This document shows positions 16,800 to 27,464 of a stretch of DNA of 64,000 bases, piece by piece. Both the position numbers and the translations under genes were made by a program. This DNA comes from Arthrobacter sp. CJ23 (lineage in GTDB: Bacteria; Actinomycetota; Actinomycetes; Actinomycetales; Micrococcaceae), in the NCBI RefSeq assembly GCF_024741795.1, contig NZ_CP102950.1, positions 2,480,001 to 2,544,000 of the forward strand, read 5' to 3'. The number at the start of each line of letters is the position of its first letter. Positions within the stretch are counted from its first letter, which is position 1. The notes under the pieces are model-generated. The model saw only the letters and a program-made list of their open reading frames with translations. It was not told where the DNA came from and did not search any database.

Positions 16800-17873
16800 C
16801 TACTTCGTCTTACGCCCCTTTGCCAGGGCCTTGTTAATGCCGGCTGCCCAGAACGGACCCTCGTAGAGGAACGCCGTGTAGCCCTGGACCAGAGTGGCGC
16901 CGGCGTCGAGGCGTTCCTGGACGTCCCCGGCCGATTCCACGCCACCCACGGCGATGAGCACCAGCTCCTCCCCTACGGCGGCCTTGAGCCGGCGCAGGAC
17001 CTCAAGCGAACGCTGTTTGAGCGGGGCTCCCGAGAGCCCTCCGGCGCCCAGGGCTTCGACTTTGCCGGAGTCCGCCACCAGGCCGTCCCGGGAAATCGTA
17101 GTGTTGGTGGCGATGATGCCGTCGAGCTTGAGGTCGAGCGCGAGGCGGGCGACGTCGTCGATGTCCTCATCGCTGAGGTCCGGCGCGATCTTCACCAGCA
17201 GCGGCACGTGGCGCCCTGCCGCCTCATCGGCGGCGTCGCCGACGGCGCGGAGCAAAGGCCGGAGGGTTTCCACGTTCTGCAGCAGGCGCAGGCCGGGGGT
17301 GTTGGGCGAGCTAACGTTGACCACCAGGTAGTCGGCGGCAGGCGCCAGGCTCCGCGCACTGACCAGGTAGTCCTCCACGGCGTCCTCAAGCTCAACAAGC
17401 TTGGTCTTGCCGATGTTGACGCCGATGATGGGCCGGACCCCGGGGTAGGAGCCCTGGAGCGCGGCGCGGGCGGCCTTGAGGCGCGGTGCCACGGCCGCGG
17501 CGCCGTCGTTGTTGAAGCCCATGCGGTTGACCACGGCCCGGTCCTCGATGAGGCGGAACAGGCGCGGCTTGTCGTTGCCGGGCTGCGCCTGGCCGGTGAT
17601 GGTGCCCACCTCGACGTGGCCGAAGCCGAGTTCGGCCAACGCCTCGATGCCGTGGCCCTCCTTGTCGAATCCTGCGGCCAGGCCGAACGGCGAGGGGAAC
17701 GTCAGGCCGAATGCCTCCGTGCGCAGTGAGGCATCGGGGGCTGTCATCTTCGCAAGAATCCGGCCTGCACCCGTGCGGTGGGCTGTCCTGATCGCCTGGA
17801 AGCCGATCTTGTGGGCTTTTTCGGCATCCATCCAGGAGAAGGCCAGCTTGAAGAAGGTGGGGTAAACGCGCAT
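16800..17873 (-). CDS. pyrD: dihydroorotate dehydrogenase (quinone), class 2
   Basis: Oxidises dihydroorotate to orotate in pyrimidine synthesis, passing electrons to the quinone pool at the membrane. The 357-aa protein has the N-terminal helical extension that marks class 2 ([21 protein letters not shown]), FMN-site motifs [12 protein letters not shown] and [11 protein letters not shown], the signature [12 protein letters not shown] and [20 protein letters not shown] near the end. ATG 17873 fits homologues; AGGAG lies only 1 nt away, so the start signal is unusual. The frame continues upstream without homology. Confidence 0.95.
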   Translation of the reverse strand: MRVYPTFFKLAFSWMDAEKAHKIGFQAIRTAHRTGAGRILAKMTAPDASLRTEAFGLTFPSPFGLAAGFDKEGHGIEALAELGFGHVEVGTITGQAQPGNDKPRLFRLIEDRAVVNRMGFNNDGAAAVAPRLKAARAALQGSYPGVRPIIGVNIGKTKLVELEDAVEDYLVSARSLAPAADYLVVNVSSPNTPGLRLLQNVETLRPLLRAVGDAADEAAGRHVPLLVKIAPDLSDEDIDDVARLALDLKLDGIIATNTTISRDGLVADSGKVEALGAGGLSGAPLKQRSLEVLRRLKAAVGEELVLIAVGGVESAGDVQERLDAGATLVQGYTAFLYEGPFWAAGINKALAKGRKTK

Positions 17874-17929
17874 GCTCCTAGTTTTCCGGTTTCCCACCCG
17901 TGCACCAAACCGGTGACCACGCCGAGGGC

Positions 17930-17935
17930 TAGCAT
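17930..17935 (+). promoter_or_regulatory. -10 box of leaderless FAD-dehydrogenase promoter
   Basis: TAGCAT is followed by 6 nt and ATG 17942, with no ribosome-binding site. Confidence 0.5.
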
Positions 17936-17941
17936 GTACGC

Positions 17942-19625
17942 ATGCCGATCCCTGAACGTGACACACATCATGCCGATGGGCGGATCAGGGCCGACGTCGT
18001 AGTGGTCGGTGCGGGCCTGTCCGGGCTGGTGGCCGCTGCACAGGCGTACACGGCCGGCAAGCGCGTTGCCGTGCTGGACCAGGAACCGGAAGCCTCCGTG
18101 GGAGGCCAGGCGCACTGGTCGTTCGGCGGGCTCTTCCTGGTGGACTCCCCGGAGCAGCGGCGGCTGGGCGTGAAGGACAGCGCCGAGCTCGCGTTGTCGG
18201 ATTGGCTGGATTCGGCGGCCTTCGACCGCCCTGAAGATGCGATGGCCCGCCGGTGGGCCGAGGCCTACGTCCACTTCGCCGCCGGCGAGAAACGTTCCTG
18301 GCTCAGGAGCCTTGGCATCGGCCTGTTCCCGCTGGTGCAGTGGGCCGAACGCGGCGGCTACGGCCCGCAGGGGCACGGCAACTCCGTTCCGCGCTTCCAC
18401 GTTGCATGGGGCACCGGACCGGCCATTGTTGAACCCTTCCTTGCGAAAGTCCGCGAGGGGGTTGCGGCCGGCAAAGTGTCAATGCACTTCCGCCACCGGG
18501 CTACTGCCTTGACGACGACGGCGGGCCGGGTCACGGGGGTCAACGGCGAGCTCCTGGAGCGGTCACCCGCCGGACGCGGCGTGGCATCCTCCCGGACCGC
18601 CGTCGGCGTCTTCGAGGCGGAGGCCGGGGCCGTGGTGGTGACCACAGGCGGCATCGGCGGAAACCACGCAACCGTCCGGAGGCAGTGGCCGGAGGGTACG
18701 GCCCCGCCCGCGCACCTGCTGAGCGGCGTGCCGGCGTCGGTGGACGGGGAGTTCCTGCCGGTGGTGGCCGCGGCCGGTGGTGCCCTGGTCAACGGCGACC
18801 GCATGTGGCACTACCCGGAGGGCGTCCACAACCATGATCCGGTCTGGCCGGACCACGGGATCCGGATCCTGCCCGGACCGTCGTCCCTGTGGCTGGATGC
18901 GACGGGGCAGCAACTGCCGGCACCGTTGTTCCCCGGCTTCGATTCCCTCGGTGCCCTGCGGCACATCCTCGGGACCGGGCATGGCTACTCCTGGTTCGTG
19001 CTCAACCGGACGATTGCGCTGAAGGAATTCGCCTTGTCCGGATCGGAGCAGAACCCTGACCTGACCGGCAAGGACATCAGGCTGCTGGCATCGCGGCTCA
19101 AACCGGGCAGCGACTCCCCCATCCGGCGGTTCCTGGAGCACGGCGTCGACTTCCTGGAGGCCGCGACGCCGCGGGAACTCGCCGCCAGGATGAACGACTT
19201 GACCGGGAAAGGCCTCATCGATGCGCGGCAGCTGGAGGCGATGATCCATGCACGGGACCTGCAGGTGGACAGCGGGCTCGGCAAGGACCTCCAGCTGGCG
19301 GCGATCCGCGCTGCCCGCCGCTTGCCACCGACAAGCGATGCGCGTGGTTCCGCCGCACCGCCTCACAGATCCAGCGCACGGCCCCCTGCTGGCGGTCCGT
19401 CTGTCCGTGCTAACGCGGAAAAGCCTGGGTGGGCTGCAGACGGACCTTGAGTCAAGGGTGCTCGACGCCGGTGGCCAGACGCTGGCCGGGCTCTACGCCG
19501 CGGGCGAGGCAGCGGGTTTCGGCGGCGGCGGCATCCACCGGTACCGCGCGCTGGAGGGGACCTTCCTGGGCGGTTGCCTGTTCTCCGGCCGGGCTGCCGG
19601 CCGCGCAGCAGTGGCCGGTGTCTAA
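17942..19625 (+). pseudogene. FAD-binding dehydrogenase (KstD/fumarate-reductase-like flavoprotein), frameshifted
   Basis: A flavoprotein of the FAD-binding-2 superfamily. The N-terminal dinucleotide fold is ADVVVVGAGLSGLVAAAQA, the FAD contact is GGQAHWSFGGLFLVD, and the C-terminal FAD motif is GLYAAGEAAGFGGGG. The first frame runs well to about 19310 (DLQLAAIRAARR) and then turns to nonsense, ending at 19450; the proper continuation, MRVVPPHRLTDPAHGPL to the stop at 19625, is in another frame. One indel between about 19310 and 19340 explains this. Without it the protein would be about 560 aa. Family members act on steroids or fumarate-like substrates; the substrate here is unknown. A sequencing error is possible. 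Confidence 0.85.
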
Positions 19626-19628
19626 GCT
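19623..19628 (+). promoter_or_regulatory. -10 box of leaderless hydrolase promoter
   Basis: TAAGCT, overlapping the stop of the upstream dehydrogenase frame, is followed by 6 nt and ATG 19635. Confidence 0.45.
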
Positions 19629-19634
19629 GGTGCC

Positions 19635-20657
19635 ATGGAGTGGGAAACCGACATCCTGGGCGAGGACTTCCAGGCCTGCGCCTTTGAAGCAGCCGGCTCC
19701 GACGGAGTAGTCCGCCGGGCCACACTGGTCCGCCACCTCAATTCAGCTGCCGGACCGGACGGTACCGTCCGGTCCGGCAGAAACGGCGCCGTGTTGTTCC
19801 TGCACGGCTGGAGCGACTACTTCTTCAATGTGGAGCTGGCACGGTTCTGGAGCCAGCACGGATTCACGTTCTATGCCCTCGACATGCACAACCACGGGCG
19901 CAGCCTCCGGCCGGAAACGCCTGGCGGCTACGTAGCCCACCTGGACGACTACGACGCCGAGATCAGGAACGCGATCGATCTCATCCGTGCGGAGCAGGCC
20001 CAGGCCGCGGCCGGCACCCATGCACTCACCCTTATGGGCCACTCCACCGGGGGGCTCATCGCTGCCCTGTGGGTCAGCCGGAACCCCGAGGACGTCCAGT
20101 ACTTGGTGCTGAACAGCCCCTGGCTTGAAATGCACGGCAGCTCGCTTGTGCGGCGTGCGGCACAGACCATGGTCGGCCCGATTGCGCGGCTGCGCCCCAC
20201 CACAGTTCTGCGGCTGCCCGAGAGGGGTTTCTACTACCGCAGCATCAGCCTCTCCGCGGAAGGCGAATGGCTGGTGGACGACAAGATCAGGCCGCCCATG
20301 GCCTTTCCCGTCCGCGCCGGCTGGCTCCGGGCCGTGCTCGCCGGCCATTCCAGGGTGGCCCGTGGGCTGCGCATCGACATTCCGGTGCTGGTGCTGACCT
20401 CGTCCACAAGCGCAAACGGCATGGTGTGGCAGGAAGTGATGCGGCGCTCCGATGCTGTCCTGGATGTCAACGTCATTGCCGTGCGCGCCATGGCACTGGG
20501 CCGCACGGTCACGCTGGAGCGCGTGGATGGCGGCCTGCACGACGTCTTCCTGTCCGCGGCCCCGGTCCGGGCCGATGCCTATGCCAGGCTGGCCCGGTGG
20601 ATCCGGGGTTTCATCGAGTACGAGGAGCCGGACCACCGGCTCGAAGGGGTGCAATGA
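19635..20657 (+). CDS. alpha/beta hydrolase (serine aminopeptidase S33/lysophospholipase-like), copy 1
   Basis: A 340-aa cytosolic hydrolase with the full catalytic layout: oxyanion region FLHGWSDYFF near residue 55, nucleophile elbow MGHSTGG near 135, and the catalytic histidine in GGLHDVFLS near 300. Similar enzymes act as monoglyceride lipases or esterases, but the substrate cannot be read. It overlaps the next gene by 4 bp (ATGA), and that gene is a clear paralogue: both share APWLE/SPWLEMHGSS, GEWL and LHDVFLS. The pair is therefore a tandem duplication expressed as one unit. Confidence 0.85.
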   Translation: MEWETDILGEDFQACAFEAAGSDGVVRRATLVRHLNSAAGPDGTVRSGRNGAVLFLHGWSDYFFNVELARFWSQHGFTFYALDMHNHGRSLRPETPGGYVAHLDDYDAEIRNAIDLIRAEQAQAAAGTHALTLMGHSTGGLIAALWVSRNPEDVQYLVLNSPWLEMHGSSLVRRAAQTMVGPIARLRPTTVLRLPERGFYYRSISLSAEGEWLVDDKIRPPMAFPVRAGWLRAVLAGHSRVARGLRIDIPVLVLTSSTSANGMVWQEVMRRSDAVLDVNVIAVRAMALGRTVTLERVDGGLHDVFLSAAPVRADAYARLARWIRGFIEYEEPDHRLEGVQ

Positions 20658-21724
20658 GCGTCAACGAAACCACCCGTCCGCTCTGGACTCCGGATGTGCT
20701 GGGGCAGGGGTTTGAGGCTCTGGAGCTTCCCTTGCTCCCGGATGAAGAGGGGCCTGTTAAGGCAACCCTCGTCCGCCACCTTCCACCTGGCCCGATGCAC
20801 CCGCACGGGATCCTGGATGCTCTGACCGCATTCACCAAGCGCCGGAGGCGGAACATTCCCGTGGATCCCGCGGGCCCGCCACGGGCCGTGCTCTACCTGC
20901 ACGGATGGGCCGACTACTTCCTGCAGACCGAACTGGCCGAGTACTTGGGCGCTTCCGGGTTCCACTTCTATGCACTCGACCTGCGCAAGTTCGGCCGCAG
21001 CCTCCTGCCGGGCCAGACCCCGGGCTATACGACCGATCTGGCCGCCTACGACGAAGACATCGCGGCCGCGCTGCTCGCGATTGAGCAGGACGTCCTTGCC
21101 CGCACCGGGAGCACCACGGCTCCCACCATCCATATGATCGCCCATTCCCTGGGAGGCCTGGTGGCCGCACTGTGGGCGGACCGCCATCCTGGCCGCATCG
21201 GCACGCTGACGCTGAACGCACCGTGGCTCGAACTGCAGGGCAGCAGCCTCATCCGGAGCATTGCGATGCACCTGGTGGAGCCCTTCGCCCGGACGGACCC
21301 CAAGCGTCCCTTCCGTTTTCCCGAAATGCCCGCCTACTGGGAAAGCGTCAGCAGCGAGGCACACGGCGAATGGCTGCTCGACTCCGCCTGGCGGCCCAAG
21401 GCGTCGTTCCCCATCCGGGCGGGCTGGAGCAAGGCCGTCCTTGCCGGGCACAGCGCCGTCGAACGCAAACTCAACATCGACGCACCCGTGCTGGTGCTGC
21501 TGTCGGGGCGCACCCGCATCCAGGCGGAGTGGTCCGCGGAGCTCATGCGGGCGGACGCCGTGATCGACGTCGAGGAAACGTCACGGCGGGCCCTCGGCCT
21601 CGGCCGCCGCACCGCCGTGTTCCGCTACCCCGGCGCCCTGCACGACGTGTTCCTGTCGCGGCGGACCATCCGGCAGCAGGCGTACCGCGACGTTGCCATC
21701 TGGCTGGCCTCGTACCCCTACTGA
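20654..21724 (+). CDS. alpha/beta hydrolase, copy 2 (paralogue of the upstream gene)
   Basis: A 356-aa hydrolase with oxyanion region YLHGWADYFLQTELAEYLG, nucleophile motif IAHSLGG, and histidine motif GALHDVFLS. ATG 20654 overlaps the upstream stop and has GAAGGGG before it; the longer frame from 20267 is a shadow over copy 1. Compared with copy 1 it carries an insert of about 15-20 residues between the first strand and the HGW motif (TAFTKRRRRNIPVD). The two proteins may have different substrates or form a heteromer; nothing here decides this. Confidence 0.85.
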   Translation: MSVNETTRPLWTPDVLGQGFEALELPLLPDEEGPVKATLVRHLPPGPMHPHGILDALTAFTKRRRRNIPVDPAGPPRAVLYLHGWADYFLQTELAEYLGASGFHFYALDLRKFGRSLLPGQTPGYTTDLAAYDEDIAAALLAIEQDVLARTGSTTAPTIHMIAHSLGGLVAALWADRHPGRIGTLTLNAPWLELQGSSLIRSIAMHLVEPFARTDPKRPFRFPEMPAYWESVSSEAHGEWLLDSAWRPKASFPIRAGWSKAVLAGHSAVERKLNIDAPVLVLLSGRTRIQAEWSAELMRADAVIDVEETSRRALGLGRRTAVFRYPGALHDVFLSRRTIRQQAYRDVAIWLASYPY

Positions 21725-21787
21725 GCCGCACCTGCCGATCCGTACCGCCGCTGGCGGCTGGTCCGGGTGCCAGGCCGCAGCGCGGCC

Positions 21788-22609
21788 CTATTGCGCCGGG
21801 GCGGCGTCCACAGCGCCGCCGTAGCGGCGGTCGCGTTTGGCATAGATTTCGACGGCGTCCCACAAGGTGCGGCGGTCGACGTCGGGCCAGAGCGTGTCCA
21901 TGAAGACAAACTCGGCATAGGCGGACTGCCAGAGCAGGAAGTTCGACAGCCGCTGCTCGCCGGAGCTGCGCAGGAACAGGTCCACGTCCGGCAGATCCGG
22001 CTCATCCAAGTACTTCTGGATCGTCTTCTCGGTGACGGACCCCGGCTTCAGCCGCCCGGCCGCCACATCGTGGGCGATCGCGGACACGGCGTCGGCGATC
22101 TCGGCCCGCCCCCCGTAGTTGACGCACATGGTCAGCGTGCAGGTGTCGTTGCCGCGGGTGTAGTCCTCGGCATCCTCAAGTTCCTTGATGACTGAACCCC
22201 ACAGCCGGGGCCGCCGGCCGGCCCAGCGGATGCGCACGCCCCAGTCGTCAAGCTGGTTTCGCTGGCGCCGTAGCACGTCCTTGTTGAATCCCATGAGGAA
22301 GCGGATTTCCTCAGGCGACCGCCGCCAGTTCTCGGTGGAGAATGCGTAGACGCTGACGTATTTGATGCCCAGTTCAATGGCACCGGCCATGACGTCCAGC
22401 AGCGCAGGTTCGCCTGCTTTGTGGCCCTCAATGCGGGGCAGGCCCCGCTGGTTGGCCCAGCGGCCGTTGCCGTCCATGACAATGGCGACGTGCCGGGGTA
22501 TCAATTCCGCAGGGATGGCGGGGGGCACGGCCCCGGACGCATGCGGATACGGCGCGGTCACCGGGGCAGTCCGGGCCTGGCTTGTCTTGCTCTTCTTTCC
22601 GAGTGCCAC
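21788..22609 (-). CDS. uppS: isoprenyl transferase (undecaprenyl diphosphate synthase family)
   Basis: Condenses isopentenyl diphosphate units with a shorter allylic diphosphate to make the polyprenyl carrier for cell-wall synthesis. The 273-aa protein has the catalytic [20 protein letters not shown] near residue 40, with its essential Asp, then [10 protein letters not shown] and the C-terminal [20 protein letters not shown]. The first ~35 residues are a variable tail. Its start lies 3 nt from the recO stop, so recO-uppS form an operon, a usual actinobacterial pair. Confidence 0.93.
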   Translation of the reverse strand: MALGKKSKTSQARTAPVTAPYPHASGAVPPAIPAELIPRHVAIVMDGNGRWANQRGLPRIEGHKAGEPALLDVMAGAIELGIKYVSVYAFSTENWRRSPEEIRFLMGFNKDVLRRQRNQLDDWGVRIRWAGRRPRLWGSVIKELEDAEDYTRGNDTCTLTMCVNYGGRAEIADAVSAIAHDVAAGRLKPGSVTEKTIQKYLDEPDLPDVDLFLRSSGEQRLSNFLLWQSAYAEFVFMDTLWPDVDRRTLWDAVEIYAKRDRRYGGAVDAAPAQ

Positions 22610-22611
22610 AG

Positions 22612-23364
22612 TCAGCTTCGCTCCACGTGTCTAAGGGATTTCAATGCTCGTTCAAGGTGCCATTGCAGGTAGCTCGCCACGAGGCCGGCGGCTTCGCGGC
22701 GGTGCTGGGAATCGGAACCCTCTGCAGTTTTCCAGTCGCCGGTCAGCAGTGCGCCCAGCAGGATGACGGTCTCCGGTGCCGGTGCCGGTGATCCCGGTGG
22801 GCGGCACTCGGCGCAGACCATGCCGCCCAGCGGCGCCGCGAAGGCGCTGTGCGGCCCCGCGGCACCGCATCGGGCACAATCGGTGAAGCTCGGTGCCCAG
22901 CCACCGGTGGCCAGGGCACGGAGCAAATAGGAATCGAGAATCAGTTCCGGTGGATGGTCCGAACGGCTCAACGCTGCCAGCGCACCAACCAGCAGGTTGT
23001 ACTGCGCGGTGCCCGATTCGGCATCGGCGTCGGTCAGTTTCTCGGCGGTCTCCGTCATGGCGGCGGCCACGGTGTAGCGCCCATAGTCGGCGGCAATGCT
23101 GCTGCCGTAGGCGCCCTTGGCCACGGCCTGGGTCACGATATCGAGCGTGCGGCCGGAGACAAGCTGCAGATCGGCCACCATGAACGGTTCCAACCGCGCC
23201 CCGAAGCGGCTGCTGGTCCGTCGCACACCCTTGGCGACGGCCCGCACCTGCCCGTGGTGCTTGGTGAGCAGGGTGATGATGCGGTCGGCCTCACCGAGTT
23301 TGTGGGTGCGCAGCACTACGGCGTCGTCCCGGTAGGACCGTGCTGCAAAGGAAGGATTGGCCAC
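22612..23364 (-). CDS. recO: DNA repair protein RecO
   Basis: Helps load RecA onto gapped DNA in the RecFOR pathway. The 250-aa protein has the N-terminal OB fold ([26 protein letters not shown]) and the C-terminal helical domain with a zinc-binding site, CARCGAAG then CAECRPPG. The frame is open far upstream; GTG 23364 ([11 protein letters not shown]) fits the length of homologues and ATG 23382 is an alternative. It is followed at once by uppS. Confidence 0.92.
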   Translation of the reverse strand: MANPSFAARSYRDDAVVLRTHKLGEADRIITLLTKHHGQVRAVAKGVRRTSSRFGARLEPFMVADLQLVSGRTLDIVTQAVAKGAYGSSIAADYGRYTVAAAMTETAEKLTDADAESGTAQYNLLVGALAALSRSDHPPELILDSYLLRALATGGWAPSFTDCARCGAAGPHSAFAAPLGGMVCAECRPPGSPAPAPETVILLGALLTGDWKTAEGSDSQHRREAAGLVASYLQWHLERALKSLRHVERS

Positions 23365-23410
23365 AGTCAATCTTCGCACCATGCCGCTGTTGCCGCGCAC
23401 CACCAGGGCT

Positions 23411-23440
23411 GTGTGGCGCCGGTGAATCCCGGCGCCACAC
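23411..23440 (-). terminator. intrinsic terminator after leuA
   Basis: A perfect 12-bp stem, GTGTGGCGCCGG (23411-23422) with CCGGCGCCACAC (23429-23440), lies 11 bp beyond the leuA stop, ahead of recO on the same strand. A T run is lacking. Confidence 0.6.
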
Positions 23441-23450
23441 AGGGCGGTAC

Positions 23451-25324
<1,874 letters not shown>

Positions 25325-25330
25325 ATTTTC

Positions 25331-25336
25331 ACAGTA
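25331..25336 (-). promoter_or_regulatory. -10 box of leuA leader transcript
   Basis: Minus-strand TACTGT is followed by 6 nt and the leader GTG. A TTGCAC (25362-25357) lies 20 bp further upstream as a possible -35. Confidence 0.5.
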
Positions 25337-25439
25337 ACACGTTGCGTATGATGACAGTGCAACACCCTATGCAACGTCCACTATGCAGACGCGGCAACGG
25401 TGGCAACGCCGGCCGCGCAGCGTCGTCCAAGGAGCTCTT

Positions 25440-27392
25440 GTGCCACAGTCGGGGATCACCCTGTCCAACATCGATCACAGCGTCCGGCCGCAGGACGACC
25501 TTTACCAGCACGTCAACGGCGCCTGGCTGAAGAACACCGAGATCCCCGCTGACAGGCCGCTCGAGGGAACGTTCACCTCGTTGCGGGACGGCGCCGAGCT
25601 GGCCGTCAAGGCGATCATCGAGGAAGCCGCGGCGAAGGGCGCCGCCGGTACCGGCGTCGAGCGCCAGGTAGGTGCACTGTACGCGAGCTTCATGGACGAG
25701 GCCGCCGCGGAGGCGAAAGGGATGGAACCGATCCGGGCACGGCTGGCCGAGGTCTTCTCCACCGGCTCCGTTGCTGAGCTGATGGCGCTCGTGGGGCGCC
25801 TGTTCCGCTGTGACGTGTCGGGCCTGTTCTCAATCTACCCCGCGCCCGACGCCGGCAACCCGGAGCGCGTGCTGCTCTACACCGGCCAGGGCGGGCTGGG
25901 CCTGCCCGACGAGTCCTACTACCGCGAGGAAAAATTCGCGCCGATCGTGGCAGGCTACGGTGAGTACATCGCCGGGATCCTTGGCCTGGCCGGTGTCCCC
26001 GATGCCGAGGCAGCTGCCGGCCGCATCGTCGCCCTGGAAACCGCACTGGCCTCACACCACTGGGACAACGTCACGCTGCGGGATCCCCAGAAGACCTACA
26101 ACCTGAAGACGGCGGAAGAAGGCAGCAAGCTCTTCCCTTTGCTGGACACCTGGTTCGAGGCCGCCCGGATTGATCCGGACAAGCGGACTGAACTGGTGTT
26201 CAGCACCCCGGACTTCTTCACCGGCGCCGCGGCGCTGCTCGAAACGGTGGAGTTGGGAACGTGGCAGGAGTGGCTCGCACTCCGCGTGGTCAATTCGGCG
26301 GCCCCGTACCTGTCCCGCGAGTTCGTGGAGGCCAATTTCGCCTTCTACGGCACCACGCTGAGCGGCACACCGCAGAACAAGGACCGCTGGAAGCGGGGCG
26401 TCGCCGTCGTCGAGGCCGCCCTTGGCGAAGCTGTCGGCCAGATCTACGTTGACCGGCACTTCCCGGAAGGCCACAAGGCAAGGATGCAGACGCTCGTCGC
26501 CAACTTGATCGAGGCCTACCGGCAGAGCATCACCGGGCTGGAGTGGATGGGCCAGGAGACCAAAGAGGAAGCGCTGAAGAAGCTGGCCGCGTTCCGCCCC
26601 AAGATCGGCTTCCCGGATGAGTGGATCGACTACTCGGCGGTCGTGATCGATCCTGCGGACCTGCTGGGCAACGTCGAACGCGCGCACAACGCCGACGTCG
26701 ACCGCCACCTGGATGAGGTGGGCAAGCCCGTGGACCTGAACAAGTGGCTCATGACGCCGCAGACCGTCAACGCCTACTACCACCCGATGCTGAATGAGAT
26801 TGTGTTCCCTGCCGCGATCCTGCAGCCTCCGTTCTTCACCGCCGAGGCAGACGACGCCGTCAACTACGGCGGCATCGGCGCCGTCATCGGGCACGAGATC
26901 GGGCACGGCTTCGACGACCAGGGCTCACAGTTCGACGGCAGCGGCGCACTCCGCAACTGGTGGAGCGCGGATGACCGCACGGCGTTTGAAGGGCTGACGG
27001 CCAAGCTGGTGGCCCAGTTCGATGCCCTCTCCCCGCACGCCGCCCCGGAGCACAAGGTCAACGGCAAGCTGACGCTGGGCGAGAACATCGGCGATCTTGG
27101 CGGGCTGACCATCGCCTATAAGGCCTACTTGCTGAGCCTGGACGGCGCCGAGCCTGAGGTACTGGATGGCATGACCGGCCAGCAGCGCTTCTTCATGTCC
27201 TGGGCTGCCGGATGGCGGCAGGTCATCCGCCCGGAAGAGGCCGTCCGGCGCCTCGCCACCGACCCCCACTCCCCCAACGAGTTCCGCACGAACGCCATCG
27301 CCCGGAACCTCGGTTCATTCCATGAGGCGTTCGGCGTGGACCGGGACGACGCCATGTGGATGTCGCCGGAGGAGCGCGTCAGCATCTGGTAG
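25440..27392 (+). CDS. M13-family zinc metallopeptidase (neprilysin/PepO type)
   Basis: A 650-aa endopeptidase that cleaves oligopeptides. The zinc site is HEIGH in AVIGHEIGHGFDDQGSQFD near residue 485, with the third ligand Glu in ENIGDLGGL about 60 residues later. The N-terminal M13 domain begins with SVRPQDDLYQHVNGAWL. No signal peptide is seen, so it is probably cytosolic, like bacterial PepO. GTG 25440 is preferred because AAGGAG lies 5 nt before it; the frame from 25383 overlaps the leuA leader promoter. It is divergent from leuA. Confidence 0.93.
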   Translation: MPQSGITLSNIDHSVRPQDDLYQHVNGAWLKNTEIPADRPLEGTFTSLRDGAELAVKAIIEEAAAKGAAGTGVERQVGALYASFMDEAAAEAKGMEPIRARLAEVFSTGSVAELMALVGRLFRCDVSGLFSIYPAPDAGNPERVLLYTGQGGLGLPDESYYREEKFAPIVAGYGEYIAGILGLAGVPDAEAAAGRIVALETALASHHWDNVTLRDPQKTYNLKTAEEGSKLFPLLDTWFEAARIDPDKRTELVFSTPDFFTGAAALLETVELGTWQEWLALRVVNSAAPYLSREFVEANFAFYGTTLSGTPQNKDRWKRGVAVVEAALGEAVGQIYVDRHFPEGHKARMQTLVANLIEAYRQSITGLEWMGQETKEEALKKLAAFRPKIGFPDEWIDYSAVVIDPADLLGNVERAHNADVDRHLDEVGKPVDLNKWLMTPQTVNAYYHPMLNEIVFPAAILQPPFFTAEADDAVNYGGIGAVIGHEIGHGFDDQGSQFDGSGALRNWWSADDRTAFEGLTAKLVAQFDALSPHAAPEHKVNGKLTLGENIGDLGGLTIAYKAYLLSLDGAEPEVLDGMTGQQRFFMSWAAGWRQVIRPEEAVRRLATDPHSPNEFRTNAIARNLGSFHEAFGVDRDDAMWMSPEERVSIW

Positions 27393-27397
27393 GAAGA

Positions 27398-27434
27398 CAA
27401 CAGCCTGCCGCCCGGAACGGGCGGCAGGCTGTTG
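27398..27434. terminator. bidirectional terminator hairpin
   Basis: A perfect 16-bp stem, CAACAGCCTGCCGCCC (27398-27413) with its complement at 27419-27434 and a 5-nt loop, lies between the convergent M13 peptidase and LCP genes. Confidence 0.8.
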
Positions 27435-27464
27435 CGCAGCGGCCGTGCTGCCGGGCTGGGCCGG

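Noticed and set aside
20267..20653. Upstream extension of the second hydrolase
   Set aside because: It overlaps the first hydrolase in another frame; ATG 20654 has a ribosome-binding site and starts at the homologous part.
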